Part shown: piece by piece, positions 45,045 through 53,611 of the stretch
Numbering within the stretch: the first letter of the stretch is position 1
Layout of the letters: every line of letters starts with the position of its first letter
Origin: Caballeronia temeraria
Lineage (GTDB): Bacteria > Pseudomonadota > Gammaproteobacteria > Burkholderiales > Burkholderiaceae
NCBI RefSeq assembly: GCF_001544795.2
Contig: NZ_FCOI02000008.1
Location: 1-64,000 of the forward strand
Length of the DNA stretch: 64,000 bases
Direction of reading: 5' to 3'
Program-made: the position numbers and the translations under genes
Notes under the pieces: model-generated
What the model was told of the DNA's origin: nothing
The model's database searches: none
The model's input: only the letters and a program-made list of their open reading frames with translations

Positions 45045-46829
45045 TCAGCGCCCGACCGCGTAGGCCTGCATCTGACGCGGCGTGGCGGCCCCGCGCATCA
45101 GCCCGTTGCGGATGCCCACGGCGCACACGCGCCCGAGCGACCACGGTTCGGCGACCGTGAGTTCATGGCCGCGTGCGCGCAGTTCGTCGAGCGTCGCTTG
45201 CGGGAAGTTGCCTTCCGCCGACATCTTGCCGAGCTGAATGTCACGCGGATAAAACGAGCCGGGAAAATGCGCGGTCTGAAACGATGGCGCATCGACGGCG
45301 GCTTGCAGATTCATGCCGAAGTGCACGTGCCGCAGCAGCAGTTGCAGCGACCATTGGTCCTGCTGATCGCCGCCCGGCGTGCCGAGCGCCGCATACGGCT
45401 TGCCGCCTTTCGTGACGAGCGTCGGCGACAGCGTGGTGCGCGGGCGGCGTCCCGGTCCGAGCGAGGACGGCAGGCCTTCTTCCATCCAGAACATCTGGCC
45501 GCGCGTGGTCACGTTGAAGCCCAGTCCCGGCACGGCGGGCGATGCCTGCAGCCAGCCGCCCGACGGCGTCGCCGACACCATGTTGCCCCACCGATCGACG
45601 ACATCAAGATGCACCGTGTCGCCGCGCAACTCGGGCAGCGGCGCGAAGGTCGGCTCGCCCTGGCCGAAGCCGCCGGGCTGCTGGCGGCCCGCGTTGGCGA
45701 GAATCTTCGCGGCGCGCGCGTCGCTGTCGAGCAGCTTGCCGGGACGGAATTCGAACGATGCGCGGCGCGGATCGATCTGCTGGCGGCGCGCGTCGTTGTA
45801 GGCGTCGCTGAGGAGCGTGTCCATCGGGACGTCGGAGAAATTCGGATCGCCGTAGAAGACGTCGCGATCGGCGAACGCGAGCTTCGAACATTCGATGACG
45901 GTGTGCACGAAGTCCGGCCCCAGCGGGTCCATGCTCGCGAGATCGAAGCCCTTCAGCAGCGCGAGCTGTTGCAGGAACATCGGGCCTTGTCCCCACGGTC
46001 CCGTCTTGTGGACCATCACGCCTTCGTATTCGTACGAGACGGCGTCTTCGTACGTGGCTTCCCAGCGCGCGAGATCGGAGGCGTCGAGCAGGCCGCGATT
46101 GCGCTGACCCGATGTATCGAGCACGTCTGTCGAGCGGAAATACTGATCGATGGCATCCGCGACGAAGCCGCGATAGAACGCGACGCGCGCGCGTTCGCAC
46201 TGCTCGGCGCGATCGCCGCGCGTGTTCGCCTCGCGCAGAATGCGCTTGTACGTTTGCGCGATGGCCGGGTTCGCGAACAGATGATTCGGACGCGGCGCAA
46301 CGCCTTCGCGCAGCCACTGTTCAGCGGACGTGGGCCATTCGCGCTTGAAGAAGTCCTGAATCGCGAGAATGGACGACGCCATGCGCGGCAGCACCGGATA
46401 GCCGTGCTCCGCGTAGCCGATGGCGTAGCTCAACACGTCTTCGAGCGGCAACTGGCCGTAGTCGCGCAGCAAGGTCATCCAGCCGCCGAACGCGCCGGGC
46501 ACGACGGCGGGCAGCAGGCCGGTGCCGGGCATCACGGCGAGGCCCATGTCCTTCATCCGTCCGATGGTCATCGCGGCGGGCGTCACGCCCTGGCCGCACA
46601 GCACGCGCACGCGGTCTTCCTTCGCGCTGTAGAACACGGCGGGCAACTCGCCGCCCGGTCCGTTCAGATGCGGCTCGACGATCTGCAACACGAAGCCGGC
46701 CGCCGCCGCCGCGTCGAAGGCGTTGCCGCCTTTTTCGAGCACCGCCATGGCCGAAGCGCTTGCCAGCCAGTGCGTCGATGCCACCATGCCGAAAGTGCCG
46801 ATCAGTTCGGGTCGTGTCGTGAAGCTCAT
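45045..46829 (-). CDS. ggt: Gamma-glutamyltransferase family protein
   Basis: N-terminal-nucleophile hydrolase of the gamma-glutamyltranspeptidase family, 594 residues. HWLASASAMAVLEKGGNAFDAAAA at the N-terminus and GPGGELPAVFY fit the family. The autoprocessing site and catalytic Thr lie at GDTVHLDVVDRWGNMVSATP, with the later GPGRRPRTTLSPTLV and GTPGGDQQDQWSLQ. No signal peptide is visible, so, unlike E. coli Ggt, it should stay in the cytoplasm, as do GgtA-like or cephalosporin-acylase-like members. First gene of the leftward operon. Start at 46829 is chosen by family resemblance. Confidence 0.88.
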   Translation of the reverse strand: MSFTTRPELIGTFGMVASTHWLASASAMAVLEKGGNAFDAAAAAGFVLQIVEPHLNGPGGELPAVFYSAKEDRVRVLCGQGVTPAAMTIGRMKDMGLAVMPGTGLLPAVVPGAFGGWMTLLRDYGQLPLEDVLSYAIGYAEHGYPVLPRMASSILAIQDFFKREWPTSAEQWLREGVAPRPNHLFANPAIAQTYKRILREANTRGDRAEQCERARVAFYRGFVADAIDQYFRSTDVLDTSGQRNRGLLDASDLARWEATYEDAVSYEYEGVMVHKTGPWGQGPMFLQQLALLKGFDLASMDPLGPDFVHTVIECSKLAFADRDVFYGDPNFSDVPMDTLLSDAYNDARRQQIDPRRASFEFRPGKLLDSDARAAKILANAGRQQPGGFGQGEPTFAPLPELRGDTVHLDVVDRWGNMVSATPSGGWLQASPAVPGLGFNVTTRGQMFWMEEGLPSSLGPGRRPRTTLSPTLVTKGGKPYAALGTPGGDQQDQWSLQLLLRHVHFGMNLQAAVDAPSFQTAHFPGSFYPRDIQLGKMSAEGNFPQATLDELRARGHELTVAEPWSLGRVCAVGIRNGLMRGAATPRQMQAYAVGR

Positions 46830-46848
46830 CGTCGTCGTCCGTTGGTGT

Positions 46849-46868
46849 GAACCAATATCGATTGGTTC
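46849..46868. promoter_or_regulatory. GntR-type operator 1 in front of ggt
   Basis: GAACCAAT-ATCG-ATTGGTTC, an inverted repeat with perfect 8-base arms, 20 bases before the ggt start codon. Identical arms recur at 46957-46976. Binding by the adjacent GntR protein is inferred. Confidence 0.8.
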
Positions 46869-46956
46869 AGCATTGAAATACAAAATATGTATGTAGCGTA
46901 CGCCAACAAAAAAGCTAAAGCAATCCGGCGACGCACGGCCATCGATCTGCTACATT

Positions 46957-46976
46957 GAACCAATGTTAATTGGTTC
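46957..46976. promoter_or_regulatory. GntR-type operator 2 in front of the regulator gene
   Basis: GAACCAAT-GTTA-ATTGGTTC, arms identical to operator 1, spacer of the same length but different sequence. Centre-to-centre distance from operator 1 is 108 bases. It ends 10 bases before the chosen start codon of the regulator gene, suggesting autoregulation. Confidence 0.8.
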
Positions 46977-46986
46977 GATTCAGGTC

Positions 46987-47643
46987 ATGGACAATCCCGC
47001 GCTCGGCAAGCTGCTCGACTATGTCGCGCAGAACAATCTGAAGGATGGCGACGCGTTGCCATCGGAACGCAGTCTCGCCGAGGCGCTCGGCATGAGCCGG
47101 CGCGATCTGCGCGGCGCACTGGCGTCGCTGGAAGCGTCGGGCCGGGTGTGGCGCGGCGTCGGGCGCGGCACGTATCTGGGCGCGCGGCCGCTGAAGTTTT
47201 CGGCGTCGCTGCGCAGTCTGCGCGCGGGATCGAGCCCGGCCGATATCGCGGAGATGCGCCTCGTGCTCGAACCGGCGTTCGTCGAACTCGCGACGCGCAA
47301 GGCAAGCCCCGACGATCTCGCGGAGCTGGAGAAATGCGCGCGGCGCAACGCCACGGCGAAGGACGACGACGAGTGGCAGCAGTGGGACCATCGCTTTCAT
47401 TTGCTGATCGCGCAGGCCACGCGCAATCCCGCGATCATCGCGCTGATGGAAGTCGTCAACGGCATGCGCATGAGGCCGAACGCGCGCGAAAAGACCGCCG
47501 ATCAGGACACGCGCCGTCATTTCGCGGAGCAGCATCAGGCCGTCGTCAAGGCAATGGCCGAGCGCGACGGCGCGACCGCGTCCGCGCGCATGCGCGATCA
47601 TCTGCTGAATGTGCAGTGGCGGATTCCGTCGCAGCGGGACTGA
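46987..47643 (+). CDS. GntR regulator, FadR (FCD) subfamily
   Basis: Cytoplasmic repressor or activator of 218 residues. The N-terminal winged helix (LPSERSLAEALGMSRRDLRGALASLEASG) is followed by an all-helical FCD ligand domain with the metal-binding pattern of Asp and three His (EMRLVLEPAF, WDHRFHLLIA, HFAEQHQAVV). Divergent from the ggt operon with two matching operators between. The ATG at 46987 is preferred; an earlier in-frame ATG at 46963 lies inside operator 2. No strong ribosome site in either case. Confidence 0.88.
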   Translation: MDNPALGKLLDYVAQNNLKDGDALPSERSLAEALGMSRRDLRGALASLEASGRVWRGVGRGTYLGARPLKFSASLRSLRAGSSPADIAEMRLVLEPAFVELATRKASPDDLAELEKCARRNATAKDDDEWQQWDHRFHLLIAQATRNPAIIALMEVVNGMRMRPNAREKTADQDTRRHFAEQHQAVVKAMAERDGATASARMRDHLLNVQWRIPSQRD

Positions 47644-47679
47644 GCGAAGCGGTACGTTTCGTGCGTGCGCCTCGCCATC

Positions 47680-48993
47680 ATGTCGCTGGGATTGACTGTG
47701 CGCTTTCGTCATCGCGAGCGGATATCGGACGGCAACCTGCGCGGCGCCGCGCGGCCCGCGCATTCCTGGGCGGCGGATGTCGGGCCGGGACTCGTCACGA
47801 TCGCATCGGATAACGATCCGAGCGGCGTCGCGACGTACACGCTCGCCGGTGCGTGGTACGGCTTCGATCTGCTGTGGGTCTGCGTGCTCTCGTATCCGTC
47901 GACGGTCGCGCTGCAACTCATCGCCGCGCGCGTCGCGCAGATCACCGGGCGCGGACTCACGGAGAACATGCGCGAGCATTACTCGCCGCTGTTTTTCTAC
48001 TTCGCCGTCACGCGTTTTTTCATCGCCAATACGTTCAACATCGCCGTCAATGTGCTCGCGATGGGCGTCGCGCTGCGCGTGTTCTTCGACGTATCGCTCG
48101 CGTGGCTCGCGCTCGTCGCGGCGTGTGCATCGATGGCGCTGCAATGGGCCATTTCGTACGCGCGCTATGCGTGGCTGCTCAAGTGGCTGACGTTCGCGAT
48201 GTTCGCGTATGCGGGCATCGTCGCGATCGTGGATGTGCCGTGGCTGACGGTCTTGCATCGCGCCGTGATGCCGCGCGTGGTCTGGTCGGAGGATTATGTG
48301 ACGATGCTGATCGCCGTGCTGGGCACGACCGTCAGTCCGTATCTGCTGTTCGCGCAAGCGGAACAGGAAGCGCGGGACAGGGAACAGGGCGATGCGGCGC
48401 GCGGCGAAGCGCTTGACCGCACGATGCGCAGGATGGGCGGCGAAGTGCTGCTGCGAACGTTGCTGTCCAATGCGCTCGCGATCTGCGTGATGATCGCGGC
48501 CGCGGCGACACTGCATCTGATGCAGCGCACACCCGCCGGCGACGATGTCGACATGGCACGCGTTCTGGCGCCGCTCGCACACGGCTACGCGCGTCACGTG
48601 CTCGCATTCGCGTTGCTCGGATCGGGCTTGCTGACGCTGCCGCCGCTCGCGGGATCGGCAGCGCAAGCGGTGGCGAGCGCATTTCGATGGGAACGCGGCG
48701 AGCGGCGCGACCGGCGCCTTGCGAGCTTGCTCTTCGCGGTGATGACGCTCGGCATGACGATTGCGATCGCGCTGGCCGCGCGACACGTCGAACCGGTCAG
48801 GGCGCTTTACTGGAGCGCGGTGATCAACGGCATGACCGTTACGCCGGTGCTTCTGCTGCTCGTTCTGCTCAGTTCGAAACGCGAAGCCGTGGGCGATCTG
48901 TCGGCGCATTGGGCGCTACGCGCGCTCGCCTGGCTTGCGACCATCGCGACGGCGGCCGCGATCGGCGCGCATTTCGTGCTGGAGTTCCTGTGA
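47680..48993 (+). CDS. NRAMP-related divalent metal transporter
   Basis: A 437-residue, about 11-helix membrane protein. GPGLVTIASDNDPSGVATYT in helix 1 stands at the DPGN metal motif of NRAMP, and SPYLLFAQAEQEARDREQGD in helix 6 replaces the classical MPH. These features mark the DPSG clade of NRAMP-like carriers rather than MntH. The ion is not predictable; Mg or Mn are possible. An in-frame GTG at 47665 is an alternative start. Colinear with the GntR gene but 36 bases away. Confidence 0.8.
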   Translation: MSLGLTVRFRHRERISDGNLRGAARPAHSWAADVGPGLVTIASDNDPSGVATYTLAGAWYGFDLLWVCVLSYPSTVALQLIAARVAQITGRGLTENMREHYSPLFFYFAVTRFFIANTFNIAVNVLAMGVALRVFFDVSLAWLALVAACASMALQWAISYARYAWLLKWLTFAMFAYAGIVAIVDVPWLTVLHRAVMPRVVWSEDYVTMLIAVLGTTVSPYLLFAQAEQEARDREQGDAARGEALDRTMRRMGGEVLLRTLLSNALAICVMIAAAATLHLMQRTPAGDDVDMARVLAPLAHGYARHVLAFALLGSGLLTLPPLAGSAAQAVASAFRWERGERRDRRLASLLFAVMTLGMTIAIALAARHVEPVRALYWSAVINGMTVTPVLLLLVLLSSKREAVGDLSAHWALRALAWLATIATAAAIGAHFVLEFL

Positions 48994-48999
48994 CGACGT

Positions 49000-49392
49000 T
49001 CAAAGCGAAACGTCTTCGATCAGCGCCGAATTCAGCGCGCGAATCCTTCGATCGACGAAATAGCCGCCGCCTTCCGTATAGCGCAGATAAAGCCGTCCGC
49101 ACGACGCGCACTCCCACACGCCGCAGCGGTTGTACGGAAAATAGCGCGGCGCGATGGGTGCATCGGCGGACCAGTACTTGGTCTTGCCCGGCAGATATTC
49201 GGCGAAAGTCGGTTCCTGATCGTCCTGCAAGAGCAAGGTGCCGATCTCGCGGAACTGCGATTCATCGAGGGAAAGCGGCTGCGATTGCCAGCCGTCCAGC
49301 GGCGTTTTCGTGCACGCGCATGGGCCAGGTGCGGCGGCTTCGGCGCGTCGCGCGAGGTCGATCAGTGTCGGCGTGTCGAGATAAGCGGGCAT
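49000..49392 (-). CDS. Hypothetical cytoplasmic protein with cysteine pairs
   Basis: 130 residues, no signal peptide. Cysteines occur as PCACTK (about 24-27) and, later, CGVWECASCGRLYLRYTEGG, which looks like a zinc-ribbon half (ECASCGRLYLR resembles a CxxCG knuckle). The C-terminus is helical. Ribosome site is weak. Convergent with the NRAMP-like gene, 6 bases apart. No named family recognised. Confidence 0.65.
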   Translation of the reverse strand: MPAYLDTPTLIDLARRAEAAAPGPCACTKTPLDGWQSQPLSLDESQFREIGTLLLQDDQEPTFAEYLPGKTKYWSADAPIAPRYFPYNRCGVWECASCGRLYLRYTEGGGYFVDRRIRALNSALIEDVSL

Positions 49393-49455
49393 GGCGGTGA
49401 GTGTCGATGAGCGAACGCGCCATCATGCGCGCGCCCGCATCGTTTCGGCAAGACG

Positions 49456-50124
49456 TCAGCCGTTCATCATCCGGTCGCGCTGCACGGCGACCCACGAACG
49501 GTCGAAGCGGCCCTCCGCGATCGACTTCAGCGCCGCCGCTTCCTTGGCCGCCTGCTTGCGCGCGCCTTCGATGACGGCATCGACTTCGGCGGGCGCGATG
49601 GCGAGCACGCCGTCTTCATCGCCGACGACGATATCGCCCGGATGCACCACCATCCCGCCGACCGTCACGGGCACGTTGATCTCGCCCGGTCCGTTCTTGT
49701 AAGGCCCGCGATGCGTCACGCCGCGCGCGTACACCGGGAAATCGCGTTGACTCAACGCGCCGACATCGCGAATAGCGCCGTCGATCACGAGACCCTGCAC
49801 GCCGATGCTCTCCGCGAAGCTCGCCATGATGTCGCCCATGAGCGCCTGCGTGAGTTCCCCGGCGCCGTCGATCACGAGCACGTCTCCCGCGCGGCAGTAT
49901 TCGAATGCGCGATGGATCGCGAGATTGTCGCCGCCGCGCGTGCGCACGGTGACGGCGGTGCCGGCCATCGGCTTCGGTCGATGAAACGGGCGCAGGCCGG
50001 TCGTGCCGCTCACGCGGGCCATGTTGTCGCTCAGAAGCGATACCGCGAGTTCGCGCAATGCGGCGAGCGTCGCGGGACTTGCCTGCGCCGTGGATTCGTA
50101 TTCGCGCCATCCGGCCGGATTCAT
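49456..50124 (-). CDS. ligK: 4-carboxy-4-hydroxy-2-oxoadipate aldolase-like protein (RraA fold)
   Basis: 222-residue RraA/HMG-CHA aldolase family protein. The substrate and metal site shows GDNLAIHRAFEYCRAGDVLV, GLVIDGAIRDVG with the key Arg-Asp pair, and HPGDIVVGDEDGV. Such enzymes cleave 4-carboxy-4-hydroxy-2-oxoadipate to pyruvate and oxaloacetate, the last step of the gallate/protocatechuate 4,5-cleavage route. RraA-like proteins with other roles exist, but the adjacent ligJ-like gene supports the aldolase. GGAGCGACGAC precedes the ATG. Start overlaps the ligJ stop by ATGA. Confidence 0.82.
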   Translation of the reverse strand: MNPAGWREYESTAQASPATLAALRELAVSLLSDNMARVSGTTGLRPFHRPKPMAGTAVTVRTRGGDNLAIHRAFEYCRAGDVLVIDGAGELTQALMGDIMASFAESIGVQGLVIDGAIRDVGALSQRDFPVYARGVTHRGPYKNGPGEINVPVTVGGMVVHPGDIVVGDEDGVLAIAPAEVDAVIEGARKQAAKEAAALKSIAEGRFDRSWVAVQRDRMMNG

Positions 50125-51161
50125 GTCGTCGCTCCTTCGGTCGATCGTTGCCGTTCGAGTTGCGCGGACAGTCGTCCATACACCGCGCGCGCGTTGTCTT
50201 CGTAGATGCGCTGGCGATCCGCATCGCTCAGCCATTCGATTGCGTCGATATAGCGGCGCGTGTCGTCGAAATAATGGCCGGTCTCGGGATCGATGCCCTG
50301 CACCGCGCCGATCGTCTCCGACGCGAACAGGATGTTCTTCGCCGGAATCACCTTCGCGAGCAGTTCCGCGCCCGGCTGATGGTAGACGCAGGTATCGAAG
50401 AACACGTTGTTCAGCAGATAGTCGGTGAGCAGCGGGCGCTTCATGTCCTGCGCGAGCCCGCGATACCGTCCCCAGTGATACGGCACCGCGCCGCCGCCGT
50501 GCGGAATGATGAACTTGAGCGTCGGGAAATCGGCGAACAGGTCGGCTTGCAGCAACTGCATGAAAGCGGACGTATCGCCGTTGATGTAGTGCGCGCCCGT
50601 CGCGTGAAAGTTCGGGTTGCACGACGACGACACGTGGATCATCGCGGGCACGTCGAGCTCGACCATCGCTTCGTACAGCGGATACCACGAGCGGTCGGTC
50701 AGCGGCAGCCCGGACCAGTGTCCGCCGGAAGGATCGGGGTTCAGATTGCAGCCGATGAAACCCAGCTCCTCCACGCAGCGGCGCAATTCGGCGATGCAGT
50801 TCTCAGGGCCGACGCCCGCCGCCTGCGGCAACTGGCACACGCCCGCAAAATTGCGCGGAAAGAGTTCGACGACGCGATGCACGAGGTCGTTGCATGCTTC
50901 CGACCAGACCGCATTCGCCTCCGCCGACGCCAGATGATGGCCCATGCCGGCCGCGCGCGGCGAGAAGATCGTGAGATCGGTGCCGCGCTCGCGCTGGATG
51001 CGAAGCTGGCCGCCTTCGATGCTCTCGCGGATTTCATCGTCGGAGATGGCGGGGCGCGGCGGCGGCGCGACGCCGTCCTTGAGCGCGGCGATCTGCTGCG
51101 CGCGCCACGCTTCGTGCTGCGGCGGCGAGGTCGTGTAGTGACCGTGACAATCGATGATCAT
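50121..51161 (-). CDS. ligJ: 4-oxalomesaconate hydratase-like amidohydrolase
   Basis: 346-residue amidohydrolase-2 family protein opening MIIDCHGHYTTSPPQHEAWR, the signature of LigJ/GalB-type 4-oxalomesaconate hydratase. Metal ligands HGH (N-terminus), IHVSSSCNPNFH, IPHGGGAVPYHWGR and the late ILFASETIGAV are present. It hydrates 4-oxalomesaconate to 4-carboxy-4-hydroxy-2-oxoadipate, substrate of the aldolase encoded next. Start overlaps the MFS stop by ATGA. No ring-cleavage dioxygenase gene lies nearby. Confidence 0.83.
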   Translation of the reverse strand: MIIDCHGHYTTSPPQHEAWRAQQIAALKDGVAPPPRPAISDDEIRESIEGGQLRIQRERGTDLTIFSPRAAGMGHHLASAEANAVWSEACNDLVHRVVELFPRNFAGVCQLPQAAGVGPENCIAELRRCVEELGFIGCNLNPDPSGGHWSGLPLTDRSWYPLYEAMVELDVPAMIHVSSSCNPNFHATGAHYINGDTSAFMQLLQADLFADFPTLKFIIPHGGGAVPYHWGRYRGLAQDMKRPLLTDYLLNNVFFDTCVYHQPGAELLAKVIPAKNILFASETIGAVQGIDPETGHYFDDTRRYIDAIEWLSDADRQRIYEDNARAVYGRLSAQLERQRSTEGATT

Positions 51162-52495
51162 GCGTGATGTTCCTGTCGTGGTGAACGCGAATCGGGCGCG
51201 GGCAGCGACGTGTCTTCATCGTCGGCGGGCTTGACGCGCATGACGAGCGCGATCACCGTCGCGACGACGAGAAACGCGGCGATCGTCAGCAGCGCGAGCT
51301 TGAAATTGCCCGTTGCGCTGCGCACGAGTCCGATGCTCCACGGCCCGACCAGCCCGCCGAACTGCGCGATGGTATTGATGAGCGCGATGGTCGCCGCGCC
51401 CGCCGCGCCCGTTCTGAACGACGAAGCGAGGCTCCAGAAGAGCGGATTGCCCGCGTAGATGAAGAGGCCCGTCACGCACAAGAGCGCATAAGCGATGACC
51501 GGATTCGGCGCATACGCGCTGCCCGCGATCGCGATGGCGCTCATGCCGTAGACAAACGCGAGATGCTTCTTGCGGTCGCCGGTGCGGTCCGAGCTGCGGC
51601 TGATGATGAACGTGCCCAGCACGCCCAGCAACGGCGGCGCGGCCGAAAGAAAGCCCACTTCGATATTGCTCAGATGACCGAGACTCTTGACGATCTGCGG
51701 CAGCCACAGAAAGAGCCCGTAGATGCCAACGAGCGCGCAGCCGAAGAGACACGCGAGGCTCCATACGCGGATGTCGCCCGCCACGCGCAGCAGCGGGAAA
51801 TGCGTGTTGCCGCCGACCGCTTCGCGCTCCGCCGCCAGCGTGGTTTCGAGCCATTGCTTTTCGTCGTCGGCGAGCCAGTCGGCGTCGGCGGGGCGCTCGG
51901 TCATGATGCGCAGCGTGACGAGGCCGAGCAGCATCGCCGGAATGCCTTCGAGGATGAACATCCATTGCCATCCCTGCAGGCCGAGGATGCCGTTGGCGTA
52001 GGTCATCAGCATGGTCGAGATCGGGCCGCCCAGCACTGCCGAAAACGATCCCGCGATGATGTAGCCGCCCACCGCGCGCGCCCGGTATCGGACGGGGAAC
52101 CATTTCGTCAGGTATACCGCGACGCCCGGCAGAAAGCCCGCTTCCATCACGCCGAGCAGAAAGCGCAATACGTAGAAGCTTTTGTCGTCGAACACGAATG
52201 CGGTTGCGGCCGCCACCGCGCCCCACGTGAGCAGGATGCGCGCGATCCAGCGGCGCGCGCCCACGCGATGCAGCAGCAGGTTGCTCGGCACTTCGAGCAC
52301 CATATAGCCGACGAAGAAGATGCTGCCTGCGAAGCCGAACACGGCGGGGCTGAAGCCGAGCGCCTTGTTCATGTCGAGCGCCGCGAAGCCGATGTTGATG
52401 CGATCGAGATAGTTGAAGAACATCATCGCGAAGAGCAGGGGCATGAGCCGCCCGTACACCTTTCGCATCGTTGCCGCTTCGTTGAATGGGGCCAT
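51158..52495 (-). CDS. MFS transporter, ACS (anion:cation symporter) family
   Basis: 445-residue MFS protein of the ACS group (FFNYLDRINIGFAALDMNKA in helix 1, VGYMVLEVPSNLLLHRVGAR, WFPVRYRARAVGGYIIAGSF). The family imports organic and aromatic acids such as tartrate, phthalate and gallate. Being cotranscribed with ligJ and ligK, it probably takes up a pathway substrate such as 4-oxalomesaconate or gallate (cf. GalT). GGAGACGGC precedes the ATG. The LysR-type inverted repeats lie about 170 bases upstream. Confidence 0.85.
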   Translation of the reverse strand: MAPFNEAATMRKVYGRLMPLLFAMMFFNYLDRINIGFAALDMNKALGFSPAVFGFAGSIFFVGYMVLEVPSNLLLHRVGARRWIARILLTWGAVAAATAFVFDDKSFYVLRFLLGVMEAGFLPGVAVYLTKWFPVRYRARAVGGYIIAGSFSAVLGGPISTMLMTYANGILGLQGWQWMFILEGIPAMLLGLVTLRIMTERPADADWLADDEKQWLETTLAAEREAVGGNTHFPLLRVAGDIRVWSLACLFGCALVGIYGLFLWLPQIVKSLGHLSNIEVGFLSAAPPLLGVLGTFIISRSSDRTGDRKKHLAFVYGMSAIAIAGSAYAPNPVIAYALLCVTGLFIYAGNPLFWSLASSFRTGAAGAATIALINTIAQFGGLVGPWSIGLVRSATGNFKLALLTIAAFLVVATVIALVMRVKPADDEDTSLPAPDSRSPRQEHHA

Positions 52496-52654
52496 GCCGT
52501 CTCCACGTTCTTTTCATCGGATCACGAGGCTCTGCGGCCTCGCTTTACAAACGGCCTTCGCCGTCTGTCTGCCCGTTCGATGCCGCATAGAGCGTGCCGT
52601 CCCGAGCATGAAACCGATGATAAGGAGCGCACTGGCCCGCGTCCAAGACGCGTT

Positions 52655-52684
52655 CCTTATGCTTCTATAAGGCTTTTCTTATAG
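52655..52684. promoter_or_regulatory. Overlapping inverted repeats, probable LysR operator
   Basis: CCTTAT-GCTTCT-ATAAGG (52655-52672) overlaps CTATAAG-GCTTTT-CTTATAG (52665-52684). Both are perfect inverted repeats with 6-base spacers and share the middle arm. They span the 3' end of the LysR gene and lie upstream of the MFS-ligJ-ligK operon, compatible with a LysR tetramer site. Assignment to the neighbouring LysR is inferred. Confidence 0.6.
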
Positions 52685-53578
52685 TGTGGCGTCCTTCAGC
52701 GGCGGAGGCAGGCAGCGGAGAAAGGCACGCAGATGAGCGGAGTCGTCGTCGGTGCGAAAGGTTGCGGCGAGCGTCGACCAGCGGGACGCGCCGGGGCCCG
52801 CGAGCTGGCGGAACACGACGTCCGTGCGGCCATGCCGCGCCACCGATTCGCCGACGAAAGTCACGCCGAGGCCCGCCGCGACGAGCGCGATCGCGGTCTG
52901 GATTTCGTAAGCCTGATGCGCGACGAAGGGCGTGATGCCCGCATCGCGATACAGCGATTGCACGCTGCGTTTGAACTGCGCGTTGTGATGCTTCGGATAG
53001 AGGATGAGCGGCGTGTCTTCGAGTTCGGCGATGCGCACCTTCTTCTTCGACGCGAGCGGATGATCCGGCGAAAGCACGGCCACGACATGTTCGCGCAGCA
53101 GCGGATAGGATGTGCAGCCGGGAATGTCGAGCGGCTGCCGCCCGATGCCGATGTGGATGCGCATATCGCGCAGTGCATCGGTCTGTTCCTCGGTCAACAT
53201 CTCGAAGAGCTTGAGTTCGACTTGCGGATACGAATGATGAAAAGCCTTCAGCGCGGGCGGCAGGATGCTGTACATCGCGGAGCGCGTGAAGCCGATGGAC
53301 AGCCAGCCGCGCCGCCCGATGCCGATCTCCTGCGCACCGACGCTCGCCTGTTCCCACGAGCCGAGAATCTGGCGTGCTTCGGTGCAGAGATAGTGGCCCG
53401 CTTCGGTGAGCCGCAGCGGCCGCCTCGCGCGATCGACGAGCTGCGTGCCGAGCCGCTCTTCCAGCAGCCGGATCTGCTGGCTTAACGCGGGCTGCGCGAT
53501 ATGCAGACGCTCGGCCGCGCGGCTGAAGTTCAGTTCCTCGGCAAGAATGACGAAGCACTGCAAGGACCTGAAGTTCAT
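52679..53578 (-). CDS. LysR-family regulator
   Basis: 299 residues: N-terminal winged helix-turn-helix (MNFRSLQCFVILAEELNFSR then AAERLHIAQPALSQQIRLLE) and a periplasmic-binding-protein-like effector domain (LSIGFTRSAMYSILPPALKA, IGIGRQPLD, AYEIQTAIALVAAGLGVTF). Resembles the CatR/BenM-type branch in its SIGFT start and VAAGLGVTFVGES. Oriented the same way as the MFS-ligJ-ligK genes, not divergent as is usual, with its operator-like repeats at its own 3' end. Probable activator of the downstream operon. Confidence 0.9.
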   Translation of the reverse strand: MNFRSLQCFVILAEELNFSRAAERLHIAQPALSQQIRLLEERLGTQLVDRARRPLRLTEAGHYLCTEARQILGSWEQASVGAQEIGIGRRGWLSIGFTRSAMYSILPPALKAFHHSYPQVELKLFEMLTEEQTDALRDMRIHIGIGRQPLDIPGCTSYPLLREHVVAVLSPDHPLASKKKVRIAELEDTPLILYPKHHNAQFKRSVQSLYRDAGITPFVAHQAYEIQTAIALVAAGLGVTFVGESVARHGRTDVVFRQLAGPGASRWSTLAATFRTDDDSAHLRAFLRCLPPPLKDATL

Positions 53579-53611
53579 GTCGACGTTCCTGAAGCCGGGA
53601 ACGTCATGATG

